Source: Chryseobacterium oranimense (GTDB taxonomy: Bacteria; Bacteroidota; Bacteroidia; Flavobacteriales; Weeksellaceae). From it: a stretch of DNA of 64,000 nt. A model generated the notes under the pieces. The model saw nothing but the letters and a program-made list of their open reading frames with translations. It did no database searches and was not told the origin of the DNA. A program made the translations under genes and the position numbers. The DNA lies in NCBI RefSeq assembly GCF_025244725.1, contig NZ_CP104203.1, forward strand, positions 4,278,001-4,342,000, read 5' to 3'. Positions 51,584 through 62,389 of this stretch are shown here, piece after piece. Every line of letters starts with the position of its first letter. Within the stretch, counting starts at the first letter, position 1.

Positions 51584-52891
51584 CTAAATTCTCTCAATAT
51601 CCGCTCCAATCGCTTTCAGTCTTCCGTCGATATTTTCATATCCTCTGTCAATCTGTTCAATATTGTGGATGATGGATTTTCCTTCTGCGGAAAGTGCTGC
51701 GATAAGAAGTGCATTTCCGGCTCTGATATCCGGGGAAACCATGGTTGTTCCTCTCAACGGCGCTTCCTGGTTCATTCCGATTACCGTAGCCCTGTGCGGA
51801 TCACATAAAATGATCTGGGCACCCATATCGATTAATTTATCTACGAAGAATAACCTCGATTCAAACATTTTCTGATGTACCAGAAGGCTTCCTTTTGCCT
51901 GAGTGGCCACTACCAGAATAATAGATAATAAATCCGGTGTAAATCCAGGCCATGGAGCATCCGAAATGGTAAGGATAGATCCGTCGATAAATTTCTGGAT
52001 CTTATAGTTTTCCTGAGCAGGGATAAATATATCGTCATTACTCTGTTCAAGCTGGATCCCTAATTTTCTGAAAGTGTTAGGAATAACGCCAAGCTGGCTC
52101 CAGTTTACATTTTTAATGGTAATTTCAGATTTCGTCATGGCAGCAAGACCAATCCATGATCCGATTTCCACCATATCCGGAAGCATAGTATGCTCCGTAC
52201 CGCGAAGATGCTCTACTCCTTCAATCGTAAGAAGGTTGGAGCCTATTCCGGATATATTGGCGCCCATTCTGTTCAGCATTTTGCAAAGTTGCTGAAGATA
52301 AGGTTCGCATGCGGCATTATAAATTCTCGTTTTTCCTTTGGCAAGCGTTGCAGCCATTACAATATTGGCCGTTCCGGTAACCGAAGCCTCTTCCAGAAGA
52401 ATAAATTTTCCTCTGAGCTCTTTGGCTTTTAATGAATAGAAATATTCCTCTTCATCATAATTGAATTCAGCGCCAAGTTCCACAAGTCCCTGGAAATGGG
52501 TATCCAGTCTTCTTCTTCCGATCTTATCACCTCCCGGAGTCGGCATATAAGCTTCACCATAACGGGCCAGCATAGGCCCCATCAGCATAATGGATCCTCT
52601 CAGTTTGGCGCCGTCTTTTTTAAATTCATGGGATTTGATATAATCAAAATTAACCTTGTCTGCCTTGAAAGTAAAATCACCATGGCCATTCTTGGTTACT
52701 TTGACTCCAAAATCACCCAGGATCTCAATTAATCTATTGACATCGTGGATGTCCGGAATGTTTTTAATTCTTACCTCTTCATCTGTTAACAGGACAGCGC
52801 ATAAAATTTGTAAGGCTTCATTCTTAGCCCCTTGTGGAGTAATTTCCCCATGCAGTCTTTTCCCTCCTCTTATCTGAAATGTTCCACTCAT
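51584..52891 (-). CDS. murA: UDP-N-acetylglucosamine 1-carboxyvinyltransferase, Cys-to-Asp active site
   Basis: First committed step of peptidoglycan synthesis: transfers enolpyruvate from PEP to UDP-GlcNAc. 435 residues, EPSP-synthase fold, typical motifs PQGAKNEALQ, LRGSIMLMGPMLARYG, PDIRAGNALLIAALSAEG. At the position of E. coli Cys115 (GGCAIG) the sequence has GGDKIGRRRLD, i.e. Asp at residue 122. Asp in this place keeps activity but prevents covalent attack by fosfomycin, as known for Mycobacterium and Chlamydia MurA. Its ATG overlaps the DUF4290 stop (TAATG), so the two are translationally coupled. Confidence 0.95.
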   Translation of the reverse strand: MSGTFQIRGGKRLHGEITPQGAKNEALQILCAVLLTDEEVRIKNIPDIHDVNRLIEILGDFGVKVTKNGHGDFTFKADKVNFDYIKSHEFKKDGAKLRGSIMLMGPMLARYGEAYMPTPGGDKIGRRRLDTHFQGLVELGAEFNYDEEEYFYSLKAKELRGKFILLEEASVTGTANIVMAATLAKGKTRIYNAACEPYLQQLCKMLNRMGANISGIGSNLLTIEGVEHLRGTEHTMLPDMVEIGSWIGLAAMTKSEITIKNVNWSQLGVIPNTFRKLGIQLEQSNDDIFIPAQENYKIQKFIDGSILTISDAPWPGFTPDLLSIILVVATQAKGSLLVHQKMFESRLFFVDKLIDMGAQIILCDPHRATVIGMNQEAPLRGTTMVSPDIRAGNALLIAALSAEGKSIIHNIEQIDRGYENIDGRLKAIGADIERI

Positions 52892-53568
52892 TACTTTCTG
52901 TTTTTATGGTTGTTGTTATGCCTTCTCTTGTTGGTCTGGTTTTTATTATTGTTGTTGTTATTATTGCTGTTCCTGCCGCTGTTATTGCTGTTATTTCTGC
53001 CGCTGTTGTTATTGCTGGTGTAATAGATCTTGCTTTTTTCAAGAGATTCTATTCCCGTAAGATCCAGCCTGTTTTCAGAAAGCTCTTTCAGGTGGCGGAA
53101 AATAACGTCGTCCGTTACATGTTCCTTATTATATACATTATAAGACTTTTTCATATTGTTGGCAATCACTTCGATCAGGGCTTCTTTTTCGTCGCCCGGT
53201 TCCAGTTCAATGGCCTTTTCTATCAGTTGAAGAATACTTTTTCCGTAAAATTTGAAATCTCCCTGAAGTTTAGGATATTCCATTCTTTTGGGTTTCTCGG
53301 CCAGCTGTTCTCTGGTAGGAAAAGGATATGGTGAATCTACATCAAGATCATATTCTGCTAAAATGAAAAGATGATCCCAAAGTTTATGCTTGTAATTTTC
53401 TTCGTCACGGAGCTGAGGGTTTCTCTGACCCATAAAATCGATAATGGCCATAGCCATTTCACTCCTTTCCTCTTTGGTAGGGAGCTCTTTGCAGCGCTCA
53501 ACCAGCTGCTGTATAATTCTGCCATATTCCGGCATATGAAGCTGAGTTTTTTGGGTGTTATATTCCAT
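52891..53568 (-). CDS. DUF4290 family protein with Asn/Arg-rich tail
   Basis: A 225-residue protein of the Bacteroidota-specific DUF4290 family, always next to murA. Start at ATG 53568 (MEYNTQKTQLHMPEYG); a TTG three codons upstream is less likely. Helical core: IIQQLVERCKELPTKEERSEMAMAIIDFMGQRNPQLRD in order, FKFYGKSILQLIEKAIELEPGDEK. The last ~40 residues are low-complexity, rich in Asn, Arg, Lys, His (NNNSGRNNSNNSGRN and onward). The stop overlaps the murA start by one base. Function unknown. Confidence 0.88.
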   Translation of the reverse strand: MEYNTQKTQLHMPEYGRIIQQLVERCKELPTKEERSEMAMAIIDFMGQRNPQLRDEENYKHKLWDHLFILAEYDLDVDSPYPFPTREQLAEKPKRMEYPKLQGDFKFYGKSILQLIEKAIELEPGDEKEALIEVIANNMKKSYNVYNKEHVTDDVIFRHLKELSENRLDLTGIESLEKSKIYYTSNNNSGRNNSNNSGRNSNNNNNNNKNQTNKRRHNNNHKNRK

Positions 53569-53574
53569 AGTATG

Positions 53575-53582
53575 CAAATATA
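53575..53582 (-). promoter_or_regulatory. -7 promoter box of DUF4290-murA
   Basis: TATATTTG on the minus strand, exact TAnnTTTG, 6 bp before the ATG; the leader would be very short. Confidence 0.45.
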
Positions 53583-53754
53583 TGGATTAAAAGAAAAATT
53601 GTTTTGAAAATATTAAAAGTTTATGATTTTTTAATGAAAATTATATGCGGTTATTGAGGGAGATTTTATAATGAGGATTAAAAAAATATACATTTTTTAT
53701 ACTTTATTTCAATAAAATTGTAATTTAGTTGATAGATTAATAATTAAAATAAGT

Positions 53755-55188
53755 ATGAAAAAAACACATTTATTAGTTTCGATACTGGCTTTAACATTGT
53801 TTAATTCCTGCCGGAACAGTGATGAAAATGACAATGAAAGCCTTACCAAGCAGGAAGTTCATTCCAAAATTGTCAATGTTACCAATCATGACGGTCGTCC
53901 CTTCAGTACCGGAAGCGGATCTGCAACCGGGAAGTTTGTATCTGGTCCCGGAGGCGGTGTTCTTATGCAGGGCTTTTACTGGGATGTACCCGAAGGTGGA
54001 AACTGGTGGAATACTGTAAAAGACAAACTTACAGCATGGTCAGATTCAGGAATCAGTGCAGTATGGCTTCCGCCGGCTTCCAAAGCACAGAATGGAGCTT
54101 ATTCCATGGGATATGACCCTACAGACTACTATGATTTCGGAAATTTTAACCAGAACGGAAGTGTGGAAACCCGTTTTGGATCCCGCGCTGAACTGGAAGC
54201 GTTAATTACAAAAGCTCACGCAGAAAACATGCAGGTTTACGCAGATATAGTAATTAATCATAACAGTGGCGGCCAGTCTCAGGCCAATCCTTATACCGGG
54301 ACAAATACCTGGACCGATTTTTCAGGAGTCGCTTCCGGAAAATTTCCAAGAAGTTATAATGATTTTTACAAAAATTCTTACGGGAATAATGATGAAGGCT
54401 CTTTTGGAGGATTCCCGGATCTTTGCCATGCTAATCCTTATGTACAGGACTGGTTGTGGGGAAGAGACGATTCTGTCGGGAAATATTATAAAAATGTTAT
54501 GAAATTTGATGGCTGGAGATTTGACTATGTGAAAGGTTTCGGACCCTGGGTGGTTAACAACTGGAACTCAAACGTAGGCGGATTCTCCGTTGGTGAATTG
54601 TGGGATTCCAATGTGAATACTTTAGAATGGTGGGCTAATAATGCCAACAGTTCCGTATTCGATTTCGCTGCTTACTATAAAATGGATGAGGCCTTCGACA
54701 ACGGAAACCTTAATGTTCTGAATGATGATATGATGTGGAAAAGAAACCCTTATAAAGCAGTAACCTTTGTTGCCAATCATGATACCGATATTATCAACAA
54801 TAAAATGCCGGCTTATGCTTACATCCTGACCCATGAAGGATATCCTACCATCTTTTACCGTGATTATGAAGAATGGTTAAATAAAGAAAGGCTGAATAAT
54901 CTGATCTGGATCCATAATAATAAGGCCACAGGAACAACTTCCATATTATATACGGATAATGATGAATATATTGCAAGACGTAACGGCTATAACGGAAATC
55001 CGGGGCTTGTAGTCTATATCAATAACTCATCCAGCTGGCAGGAAAGATGGATAGAAACGAACTGGAGCAGCCAGCAGATAAAAGATTTTACAGGTAACTC
55101 AAACTGGTATCCTACTACACAAGGGGATAAATGGGTGAAAATCCAGGCACCGCCAAACAGCTATTCAGTATGGTCACTGAACCAATAA
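53755..55188 (+). CDS. Alpha-amylase, GH13 family, lipoprotein
   Basis: A 477-residue glycoside hydrolase: lipoprotein signal MKKTHLLVSILALTLFNSC, then a GH13 (beta/alpha)8 barrel. Conserved regions: VYADIVINHNSGG (region I), GWRFDYVKGFG with nucleophile D257, VGELWDSN with acid/base E281, and VANHDTDI with transition-state Asp D343; C-terminal beta domain ends YSVWSLNQ. The KGFGPWVV stretch resembles the plant-type/GH13_6-7 alpha-amylases. Anchored to the outer membrane or periplasmic side, it would cut alpha-1,4-glucans into smaller sugars. Terminator downstream. Confidence 0.92.
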   Translation: MKKTHLLVSILALTLFNSCRNSDENDNESLTKQEVHSKIVNVTNHDGRPFSTGSGSATGKFVSGPGGGVLMQGFYWDVPEGGNWWNTVKDKLTAWSDSGISAVWLPPASKAQNGAYSMGYDPTDYYDFGNFNQNGSVETRFGSRAELEALITKAHAENMQVYADIVINHNSGGQSQANPYTGTNTWTDFSGVASGKFPRSYNDFYKNSYGNNDEGSFGGFPDLCHANPYVQDWLWGRDDSVGKYYKNVMKFDGWRFDYVKGFGPWVVNNWNSNVGGFSVGELWDSNVNTLEWWANNANSSVFDFAAYYKMDEAFDNGNLNVLNDDMMWKRNPYKAVTFVANHDTDIINNKMPAYAYILTHEGYPTIFYRDYEEWLNKERLNNLIWIHNNKATGTTSILYTDNDEYIARRNGYNGNPGLVVYINNSSSWQERWIETNWSSQQIKDFTGNSNWYPTTQGDKWVKIQAPPNSYSVWSLNQ

Positions 55189-55200
55189 AATAAGAGTAAA

Positions 55201-55236
55201 AAAAGCAAAGATGAACCGATTCATCTTTGCTTTTAA
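55201..55236 (+). terminator. Intrinsic terminator of the amylase gene
   Basis: AAAAGCAAAGATGAA and TTCATCTTTGCTTTT, perfect 15-bp stem with loop CCGA. Confidence 0.88.
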
Positions 55237-55262
55237 ATTTTCAGGAAATATATATATAAATT

Positions 55263-55320
55263 AGGAACGGGCTTTAGCCCGTTTTTTCATTTCAGAAAAA
55301 TCCATTGGCTTTAGCCAAAA
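55263..55320. repeat. Pair of GGCTTTAGCC hairpins
   Basis: AACGGGCTTTAGCCCGTT (55266-55283) followed by T-run, and TTGGCTTTAGCCAA (55305-55318); both share the core GGCTTTAGCC. Lies between convergent amylase and DCC1-like genes. It may be a dispersed element; the first hairpin could also act as terminator. Confidence 0.55.
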
Positions 55321-55358
55321 CTTAATTCCCGGTTTATAGTGACAATATTTACTAGAAA

Positions 55359-55772
55359 TTAAACTTCAATAAATTTTTTCTTTTGATCACGGTCCGGAAG
55401 GAAACATTTCTGGTTGGCTAGCTTCATTCTGTTTTCTGAAACAACATTATATATTTTATCACTTAAAAAAGCAGGGATTATTTTCCCGGCAGCCGCCAGT
55501 TTGTAGACTCCTCCCAATAGTTCAGCAACCTTCAGAATAGCCCTTGATTTTGTGAGGTAATATTGTTGAGGCTTCCACAAGTAAAGCGTATTAAATACTT
55601 TAGTTTCCAGGCTTCTTTCAGAAAGGAATTTCTGCCCGAAATCAGACTGCAGTGAAGCAAACATAAATTTGTCATTTTTATCCCTTTCCAGAATCCACTG
55701 TACCCAGAAATTGCAGACACCGCAGTCGCCGTCAAAAAATACAATATGCTTATCTTCCCACTTCTCCTTCAT
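55359..55772 (-). CDS. DCC1-like thiol-disulfide oxidoreductase family (DUF393)
   Basis: A 137-residue protein with the DUF393 signature FFDGDCGVCNFWVQWILERD near the N-terminus; the DxxCxxC motif replaces a thioredoxin CxxC. Further: FASLQSDFGQKFL, YLWKPQQYYLTKSRAILKVAELLGG. Family members are thought to be redox-active, activity unproven. It starts 12 bp after a haem-binding protein gene, which may link it to cysteine or haem redox in the envelope. Confidence 0.88.
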   Translation of the reverse strand: MKEKWEDKHIVFFDGDCGVCNFWVQWILERDKNDKFMFASLQSDFGQKFLSERSLETKVFNTLYLWKPQQYYLTKSRAILKVAELLGGVYKLAAAGKIIPAFLSDKIYNVVSENRMKLANQKCFLPDRDQKKKFIEV

Positions 55773-55784
55773 AACATTTGATTT

Positions 55785-56246
55785 TTAAAATACCATTTTT
55801 CTGTCTGTTTCTTCCTTTACTTTTTTAAAATATTCTATCAGTTGCTTACGCTGTTCTGCAGTAAGTTTGGCATCCTGATGCCCTACATAGTAAGATTCCA
55901 GAGGCATTTCCTCTTTTACAATCATTTCTATGCATTCTTCCAGTTTATGAGACTGTATTTTAGGTTCGTATACAGCAAAGGTAGAGAAATTAAGCTCCTT
56001 TCTGCCTTCGTCAATATGATTTTTAACAAACCATGAAGCTGGTGAAATACTTGCATACCAGGGATATCGGGTTTCATTGGAATGACAGTCGTAGCAGGAA
56101 GTGCTGATGATTTTTGCAATGGGTTCCGGAGTCTTCTTGATCCTCAGGAAATCCATCCCCGGAGTAGGGGCCGGATTGGTTTTGTCGATCGGGAAAAACT
56201 GTATAATAATAAATGCAACAAGCAGTACAACCAGAATTTTTTTCAT
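55785..56246 (-). CDS. Haem-binding domain protein (CxxCH)
   Basis: A 153-residue protein: N-terminal membrane anchor/signal (KKILVVLLVAFIIIQFF), then a single c-type haem site CYDCHSNETRYPWYASISPASWFVKNH in the order of the haem_bd family, and a C-terminal helix with LTAEQRKQLIEYFKKVKEE. Such small monohaem proteins sit in the periplasm. Followed after 12 bp by the DCC1-like gene. Electron partner unknown. Confidence 0.9.
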   Translation of the reverse strand: MKKILVVLLVAFIIIQFFPIDKTNPAPTPGMDFLRIKKTPEPIAKIISTSCYDCHSNETRYPWYASISPASWFVKNHIDEGRKELNFSTFAVYEPKIQSHKLEECIEMIVKEEMPLESYYVGHQDAKLTAEQRKQLIEYFKKVKEETDRKMVF

Positions 56247-56482
56247 ATCATTTTATTCTTAAAAGATAAAAATAATCAAATTTTATTAAATCAGAATAGA
56301 CTGATTATCAAAATATAAAATCCACATTTGAATGATTCTAAATATGATCATTTGCTTTTGCTTTTTATACATCTGCTCTTGAATTTTTACTAACTTAATT
56401 GCATTATTTAATCTTTTAACACCATGCCTTAAGCAACTTAATAAAAATCATAAATTATAGTTTTTAACTATTGTTTAAATAA

Positions 56483-58849
<2,367 letters not shown>

Positions 58850-58871
58850 TCATTGATTTAACATAATATTA

Positions 58872-58904
58872 TGAAGGCAGCTGTAAAAGCTGTCTTTTTT
58901 TATT
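58872..58904 (+). terminator. Intrinsic terminator of katG
   Basis: AAGGCAGCT and AGCTGTCTT form a 9-bp stem with one G-U pair, loop GTAAA, then T-run. Confidence 0.75.
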
Positions 58905-58954
58905 GATTTTAATTTAAATTAATTAAAAAAATAATGAACTATTTAAATTAATTA

Positions 58955-58962
58955 TATATTTG
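58955..58962 (+). promoter_or_regulatory. -7 promoter box of the surface protein gene
   Basis: TATATTTG, exact TAnnTTTG; an ATG instead of TTG stands at the -33 position. Leader ~15 bases to ATG 58985. Confidence 0.5.
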
Positions 58963-58984
58963 TTGAAAAACAAACAAATAAAAC

Positions 58985-60217
58985 ATGCTTAAAAAATTAT
59001 TTCCTGCCTTCTTATTGGTAGGCTCTTTTGGCTTTGCTCAAGTGGGTGTTAACACTTCAACTCCCAACGCTACATTTGATGTAGTTGGAAACCCGGGCGA
59101 TACTTCAAAATTTGACGGAATCATTGCTCCCAGGATTACCGGCGACCAGCTAAATGCAAAAAATTATACTTCCTCACAAACAGGAGCATTAGTTTATGTA
59201 ACAGCTGCCGGAGCTTTAACCGGACAAACTGCTGATGTAAATTCTGAAGGGTATTATTATTTTAACGGAGATCTGAATAAATGGGTAAAACTGAATTCAG
59301 GAAGCATCCCTTCACCATGGAATATTCAAAATACAGCAAATCCTTCCACTGCCAATACTCAAAATATTTACCAGAATGGTAAAGTAGGCATTGGATTTAC
59401 TGCTGCTGATGCCGTCTCTGACAGACAGTTTGAAGTGAAGGGCGATATGAAGGCTCAATATGGAACCGGAAGCAATTACTTTGGTGTAGATACTAACCTA
59501 GTAGGAGCGGGCAGTGGTATTTATTATTCAGATAATAGTGATCTGTCAGCTGCTACAAGTTTAGGTGTGGTTATGGCAAGACCGGGTTTAACCACCTTAC
59601 AATCAAATTATGGAAACAGTGGAGGCACTATAGCAACCTATTCACAGGCTACGGGCGGATCTTTTGGTCTGGTAGCTGTTAATCAGGATCAGAGTGTAAA
59701 TGCCTCTATATGGGGAATAAGTAATGGAGCCGGTAATAGTTTAACTCTGAGTCACGATGGAGGAACAACGGGGTTAACCAATGTTACTCTTGAAAAAAGT
59801 AAAGGGGTTACCTTTTCCTATAAAGATACATCCGGGAATCCTCAGGGGTCATATACTTTTCCAAGAACAAATGGACAGGCCAATCAGGCTTTGGTAACGG
59901 ATGGAGCCGGAACACTTTCCTGGAAAGATACTTCATCTTTAAATGCTAAAATAAGGAATATGGCTTCAGGAACAGTTGCGGCCGATGATTATACTGTTCT
60001 TGTAACAGGAAATATTTCTCTTCCGGCCGCAAGTACAGCCAATCAGGGGAAAATTTATAATCTGGTTAATGATACTGCTGCTACCGTTACGGTGAGCGGA
60101 ACATTCCGGATCAATGGAGGGAACTTCACCAATTACGATTTAAATAACAGCAATTTTGGAAGGGCAATTTCAGTACAAAGTACCGGATCTGCATGGGTTT
60201 TGATTTCCAGGTATTAA
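58985..60217 (+). CDS. Secreted surface protein, adhesin/tail-fibre-like
   Basis: A 410-residue protein with signal peptide MLKKLFPAFLLVGSFGFAQ. It begins VGVNTSTPNATFDVVGNPGD, a start shared by many Bacteroidota surface proteins, and continues with short Gly/Ser/Asn/Thr-rich beta repeats. No sorting domain is visible at the C-terminus (GRAISVQSTGSAWVLISRY), and no enzyme motif. Unknown role, perhaps surface adhesion. It is separated from the RiPP precursor by its own terminator, so it is probably not part of that cluster. Confidence 0.75.
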   Translation: MLKKLFPAFLLVGSFGFAQVGVNTSTPNATFDVVGNPGDTSKFDGIIAPRITGDQLNAKNYTSSQTGALVYVTAAGALTGQTADVNSEGYYYFNGDLNKWVKLNSGSIPSPWNIQNTANPSTANTQNIYQNGKVGIGFTAADAVSDRQFEVKGDMKAQYGTGSNYFGVDTNLVGAGSGIYYSDNSDLSAATSLGVVMARPGLTTLQSNYGNSGGTIATYSQATGGSFGLVAVNQDQSVNASIWGISNGAGNSLTLSHDGGTTGLTNVTLEKSKGVTFSYKDTSGNPQGSYTFPRTNGQANQALVTDGAGTLSWKDTSSLNAKIRNMASGTVAADDYTVLVTGNISLPAASTANQGKIYNLVNDTAATVTVSGTFRINGGNFTNYDLNNSNFGRAISVQSTGSAWVLISRY

Positions 60218-60240
60218 TTTCAACGAACAGATAAAATAAT

Positions 60241-60271
60241 AGCCATTCTTTTAAAAAGAGTGGTTTTTTTA
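60241..60271 (+). terminator. Intrinsic terminator of the surface protein gene
   Basis: CCATTCTTTT and AAAAGAGTGG form a 10-bp stem with one G-U pair, then eight T. The rest of the gap to 60434 is A/T-rich and without visible genes. Confidence 0.7.
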
Positions 60272-60434
60272 TTGAGAAAATGGAAAAATATTGAATTTTT
60301 TTGAAATTTTTTTTTCATTTAATTTTTGTATGTAATTAATTGGATATAAATATTTTATAGGATTAATTTTGATCATATTTTTCAGTCTTTAAAAAAAATA
60401 AGACCCTAAAAAGTGTTTTATTTTTGAATATCTC

Positions 60435-60464
60435 TTGCATGTATGAAATAAATAATTAACTTTG
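60435..60464 (+). promoter_or_regulatory. Promoter of the RiPP precursor
   Basis: TTG at 60435-60437 and TAACTTTG at 60457-60464, exactly 19 bp apart: a textbook Bacteroidota promoter. Leader ~28 bases. Confidence 0.72.
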
Positions 60465-60498
60465 TTTCACCTTAAAAAACAAATTTAATACTAATTTT

Positions 60499-60726
60499 AT
60501 GAAAAAACTAACAATTAAAAAGACAACTAAGTCATTAGGTATGAAATCTTCAACTCTTACAAGAGAAACGTTAAAAGACTTCAAAGGAGGAGGTGGTATC
60601 GGAATGGAGGAAGATCTTGGAGACGGATTAGAAGGAGGAGGATGTCCAGCGGACTCACTATGTGCATCAGGAAGATCTATCTGGAATAATTTCTCTGGAA
60701 AACCTCATTTCAACTGTTGTGCTTAA
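60499..60726 (+). CDS. RiPP precursor peptide, class I lanthipeptide-like
   Basis: A 75-residue precursor. Leader (~1-32): MKKLTIKKTTKSLGMKSSTL then TRETLKDFKGG, the Lys-rich, KGG-ending leader typical of Bacteroidota RiPPs and cut by C39-type exporters. Then a Gly/acidic stretch (33-48, MEEDLGDGLEGGG) and a C-terminal part CPADSLCASGRSIWNNF followed by SGKPHFNCCA, with Cys at 49, 55, 73, 74 and Ser at 53, 57, 60, 66. No Thr occurs in this part. Ser dehydration by the LanB downstream and Cys addition would allow up to four lanthionines. Cleavage may be after Gly31-32 or, alternatively, near GGG46-48. Confidence 0.82.
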   Translation: MKKLTIKKTTKSLGMKSSTLTRETLKDFKGGGGIGMEEDLGDGLEGGGCPADSLCASGRSIWNNFSGKPHFNCCA

Positions 60727-60778
60727 AACTTAGTTGAAGAATCTTATGAAATAAATAAGATCTTTCTTATAATTAAAT

Positions 60779-60812
60779 TAAAAGGCTGTTTTAAAATAAA
60801 GCAGCCTTTGTT
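60779..60812 (+). terminator. Terminator/attenuator between precursor and modification genes
   Basis: AAAGGCTG and CAGCCTTT, 8-bp stem with a 13-base loop, weak T-tract (TTTGTTAAT). Leaky termination here would give more precursor than enzyme mRNA. Confidence 0.6.
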
Positions 60813-60889
60813 AATCCCCATGGTTGATTAACCATTATGATATTTCTGTTAGTCAACTGAATACTTTCTCCTTAAAAATATGAATAAAA

Positions 60890-62389
60890 ATGAATAACAA
60901 TATTCAGATTCTTTATAAATACCTTAAAAAAAAGAATATTGATGTAGATTATTCTGATTTTGAAACTGGAATTTCCTCGCATCCGAATTATCCTGATATC
61001 CTGTCCTATGCAGACACAATGGATATGATGAATATTAAATACAGTATTTATAATTATGCGGATGTAGAAGACGAAGCCGATCAAAAAGATCTGGTTATTT
61101 TTTATGACCAGCACGAAACTTTAAAATTCGAATATGTAAAATCCCAAAGTCCTAATACATTAAAAAAATCCCTGGTATTGGTTACTGAAGAGCATCCTAA
61201 AAAATGGTCTTTAACATTTAATCCAAAAGCAGCCTTTTTGTTTGTGGTTTTTATGATGCTTGTGTTGATAGTTTCAGTTTTTGGTTCCCTCTATATTCCT
61301 GTTCTTTCAATATGTTCCATCATCGGAATTTATATCTCATATAGTGGGCTTTCGATTGAGCTGGGAATAGAGTCGGATTTTTCTAATAAGTTTTGTTCAT
61401 CAAAAGAAGAAAAATCAAGCTGTAATTCTATCATTAATTCAGATAAAAAAATACCCGTTAAATTAGGGCATCTCAGCTTCTTTTTCTTTATTCAGCAATT
61501 CTTTTTACTGGCTTTTAGTGCAGCAATTCCTGAATTTTATAGTGCTTTTTTTATAGGCATTATGCTAAGTTTACCTTTAACGCTCTATTCTCTGTACTTT
61601 CAGTTTTTTATAGAGAAAAAATTCTGTACAGTATGTCTTAGTATAATTGCTATTCTCTATATACAAATATTAACCAGTGTACTTACATTCAGTAAGCTCC
61701 CATTTGATTTAAATTTTAATAAGATTTTACTATTCCTGATCATCATAGCAGGATCTGGTTTACTGACTTATTTTATTTCTCAGAATGTAGCTCTGATAGA
61801 GAGATTAAAGAAAACCAACAACGGGCTGATAAAGTTTTACAGAAACTTTGATCTGTTTAAGTATTCCCTAATAAAAAGTAAAAAAATTGATTTCGATTTG
61901 GAAAATCTGGGAGTCATTATCGGTGAGAAAAGTCCTTCGAAACCCTTAATTACAATGATATCCAATCCTAACTGTAAATATTGTAAGGAGACTTACAAGA
62001 CTTTATGGGATATTTATAATTATGAAGCTGAAAATGTAACCATCCAGATCATATTTTATGATAAAAATTTCACTTCTGAAGGTAAAGAGATCATAAGAAA
62101 TATTCTACATCATTATTTAAATTCAGGAGGTGGTTCCACATTAGAAATCCTGGCTAATAATTATAGTTTTTTTGAAGAAAAGCATCAGATTAATGATGAA
62201 TTGAATTCAGAAATCGAAAACCATATGCTTAATCAGGATAATTTTGGTTTGTCTACGAATTTTGAACATTCGCCTACATTACTTTTAAATAAGCATGTCT
62301 TTCCGGAAAACTATTCCAGATCATTTATCAGGTATTTTATTCCTGATTTAATAAGCGACATGAAAAAATCAAATACCTTTTCCTTATAG
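60890..62389 (+). CDS. VKOR-thioredoxin membrane oxidoreductase of the RiPP cluster
   Basis: A 499-residue fusion. Residues ~1-110 are soluble and resemble an inactive C39-peptidase-like domain (SSHPNYPDILSYADTMDMM, LVIFYDQHE; no catalytic Cys in place). Residues ~112-305 hold about five membrane spans with vitamin K epoxide reductase cysteines: loop pair C169 and C178, and the CxxC C246-T-V-C249. Residues ~330-499 are a thioredoxin/DsbA-like domain with C362-K-Y-C365 (SNPNCKYCKETY). Such enzymes move electrons between thiols and quinone. It overlaps directly with the LanB start. Likely role: control the Cys state of the precursor or its exporter; inference. Confidence 0.85.
   Translation: MNNNIQILYKYLKKKNIDVDYSDFETGISSHPNYPDILSYADTMDMMNIKYSIYNYADVEDEADQKDLVIFYDQHETLKFEYVKSQSPNTLKKSLVLVTEEHPKKWSLTFNPKAAFLFVVFMMLVLIVSVFGSLYIPVLSICSIIGIYISYSGLSIELGIESDFSNKFCSSKEEKSSCNSIINSDKKIPVKLGHLSFFFFIQQFFLLAFSAAIPEFYSAFFIGIMLSLPLTLYSLYFQFFIEKKFCTVCLSIIAILYIQILTSVLTFSKLPFDLNFNKILLFLIIIAGSGLLTYFISQNVALIERLKKTNNGLIKFYRNFDLFKYSLIKSKKIDFDLENLGVIIGEKSPSKPLITMISNPNCKYCKETYKTLWDIYNYEAENVTIQIIFYDKNFTSEGKEIIRNILHHYLNSGGGSTLEILANNYSFFEEKHQINDELNSEIENHMLNQDNFGLSTNFEHSPTLLLNKHVFPENYSRSFIRYFIPDLISDMKKSNTFSL

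Noticed and set aside
52832..53023. Leu/Val-rich plus-strand frame opposite the DUF4290 tail
   Set aside because: Complement of the Asn/Arg low-complexity codons; not a membrane protein gene.
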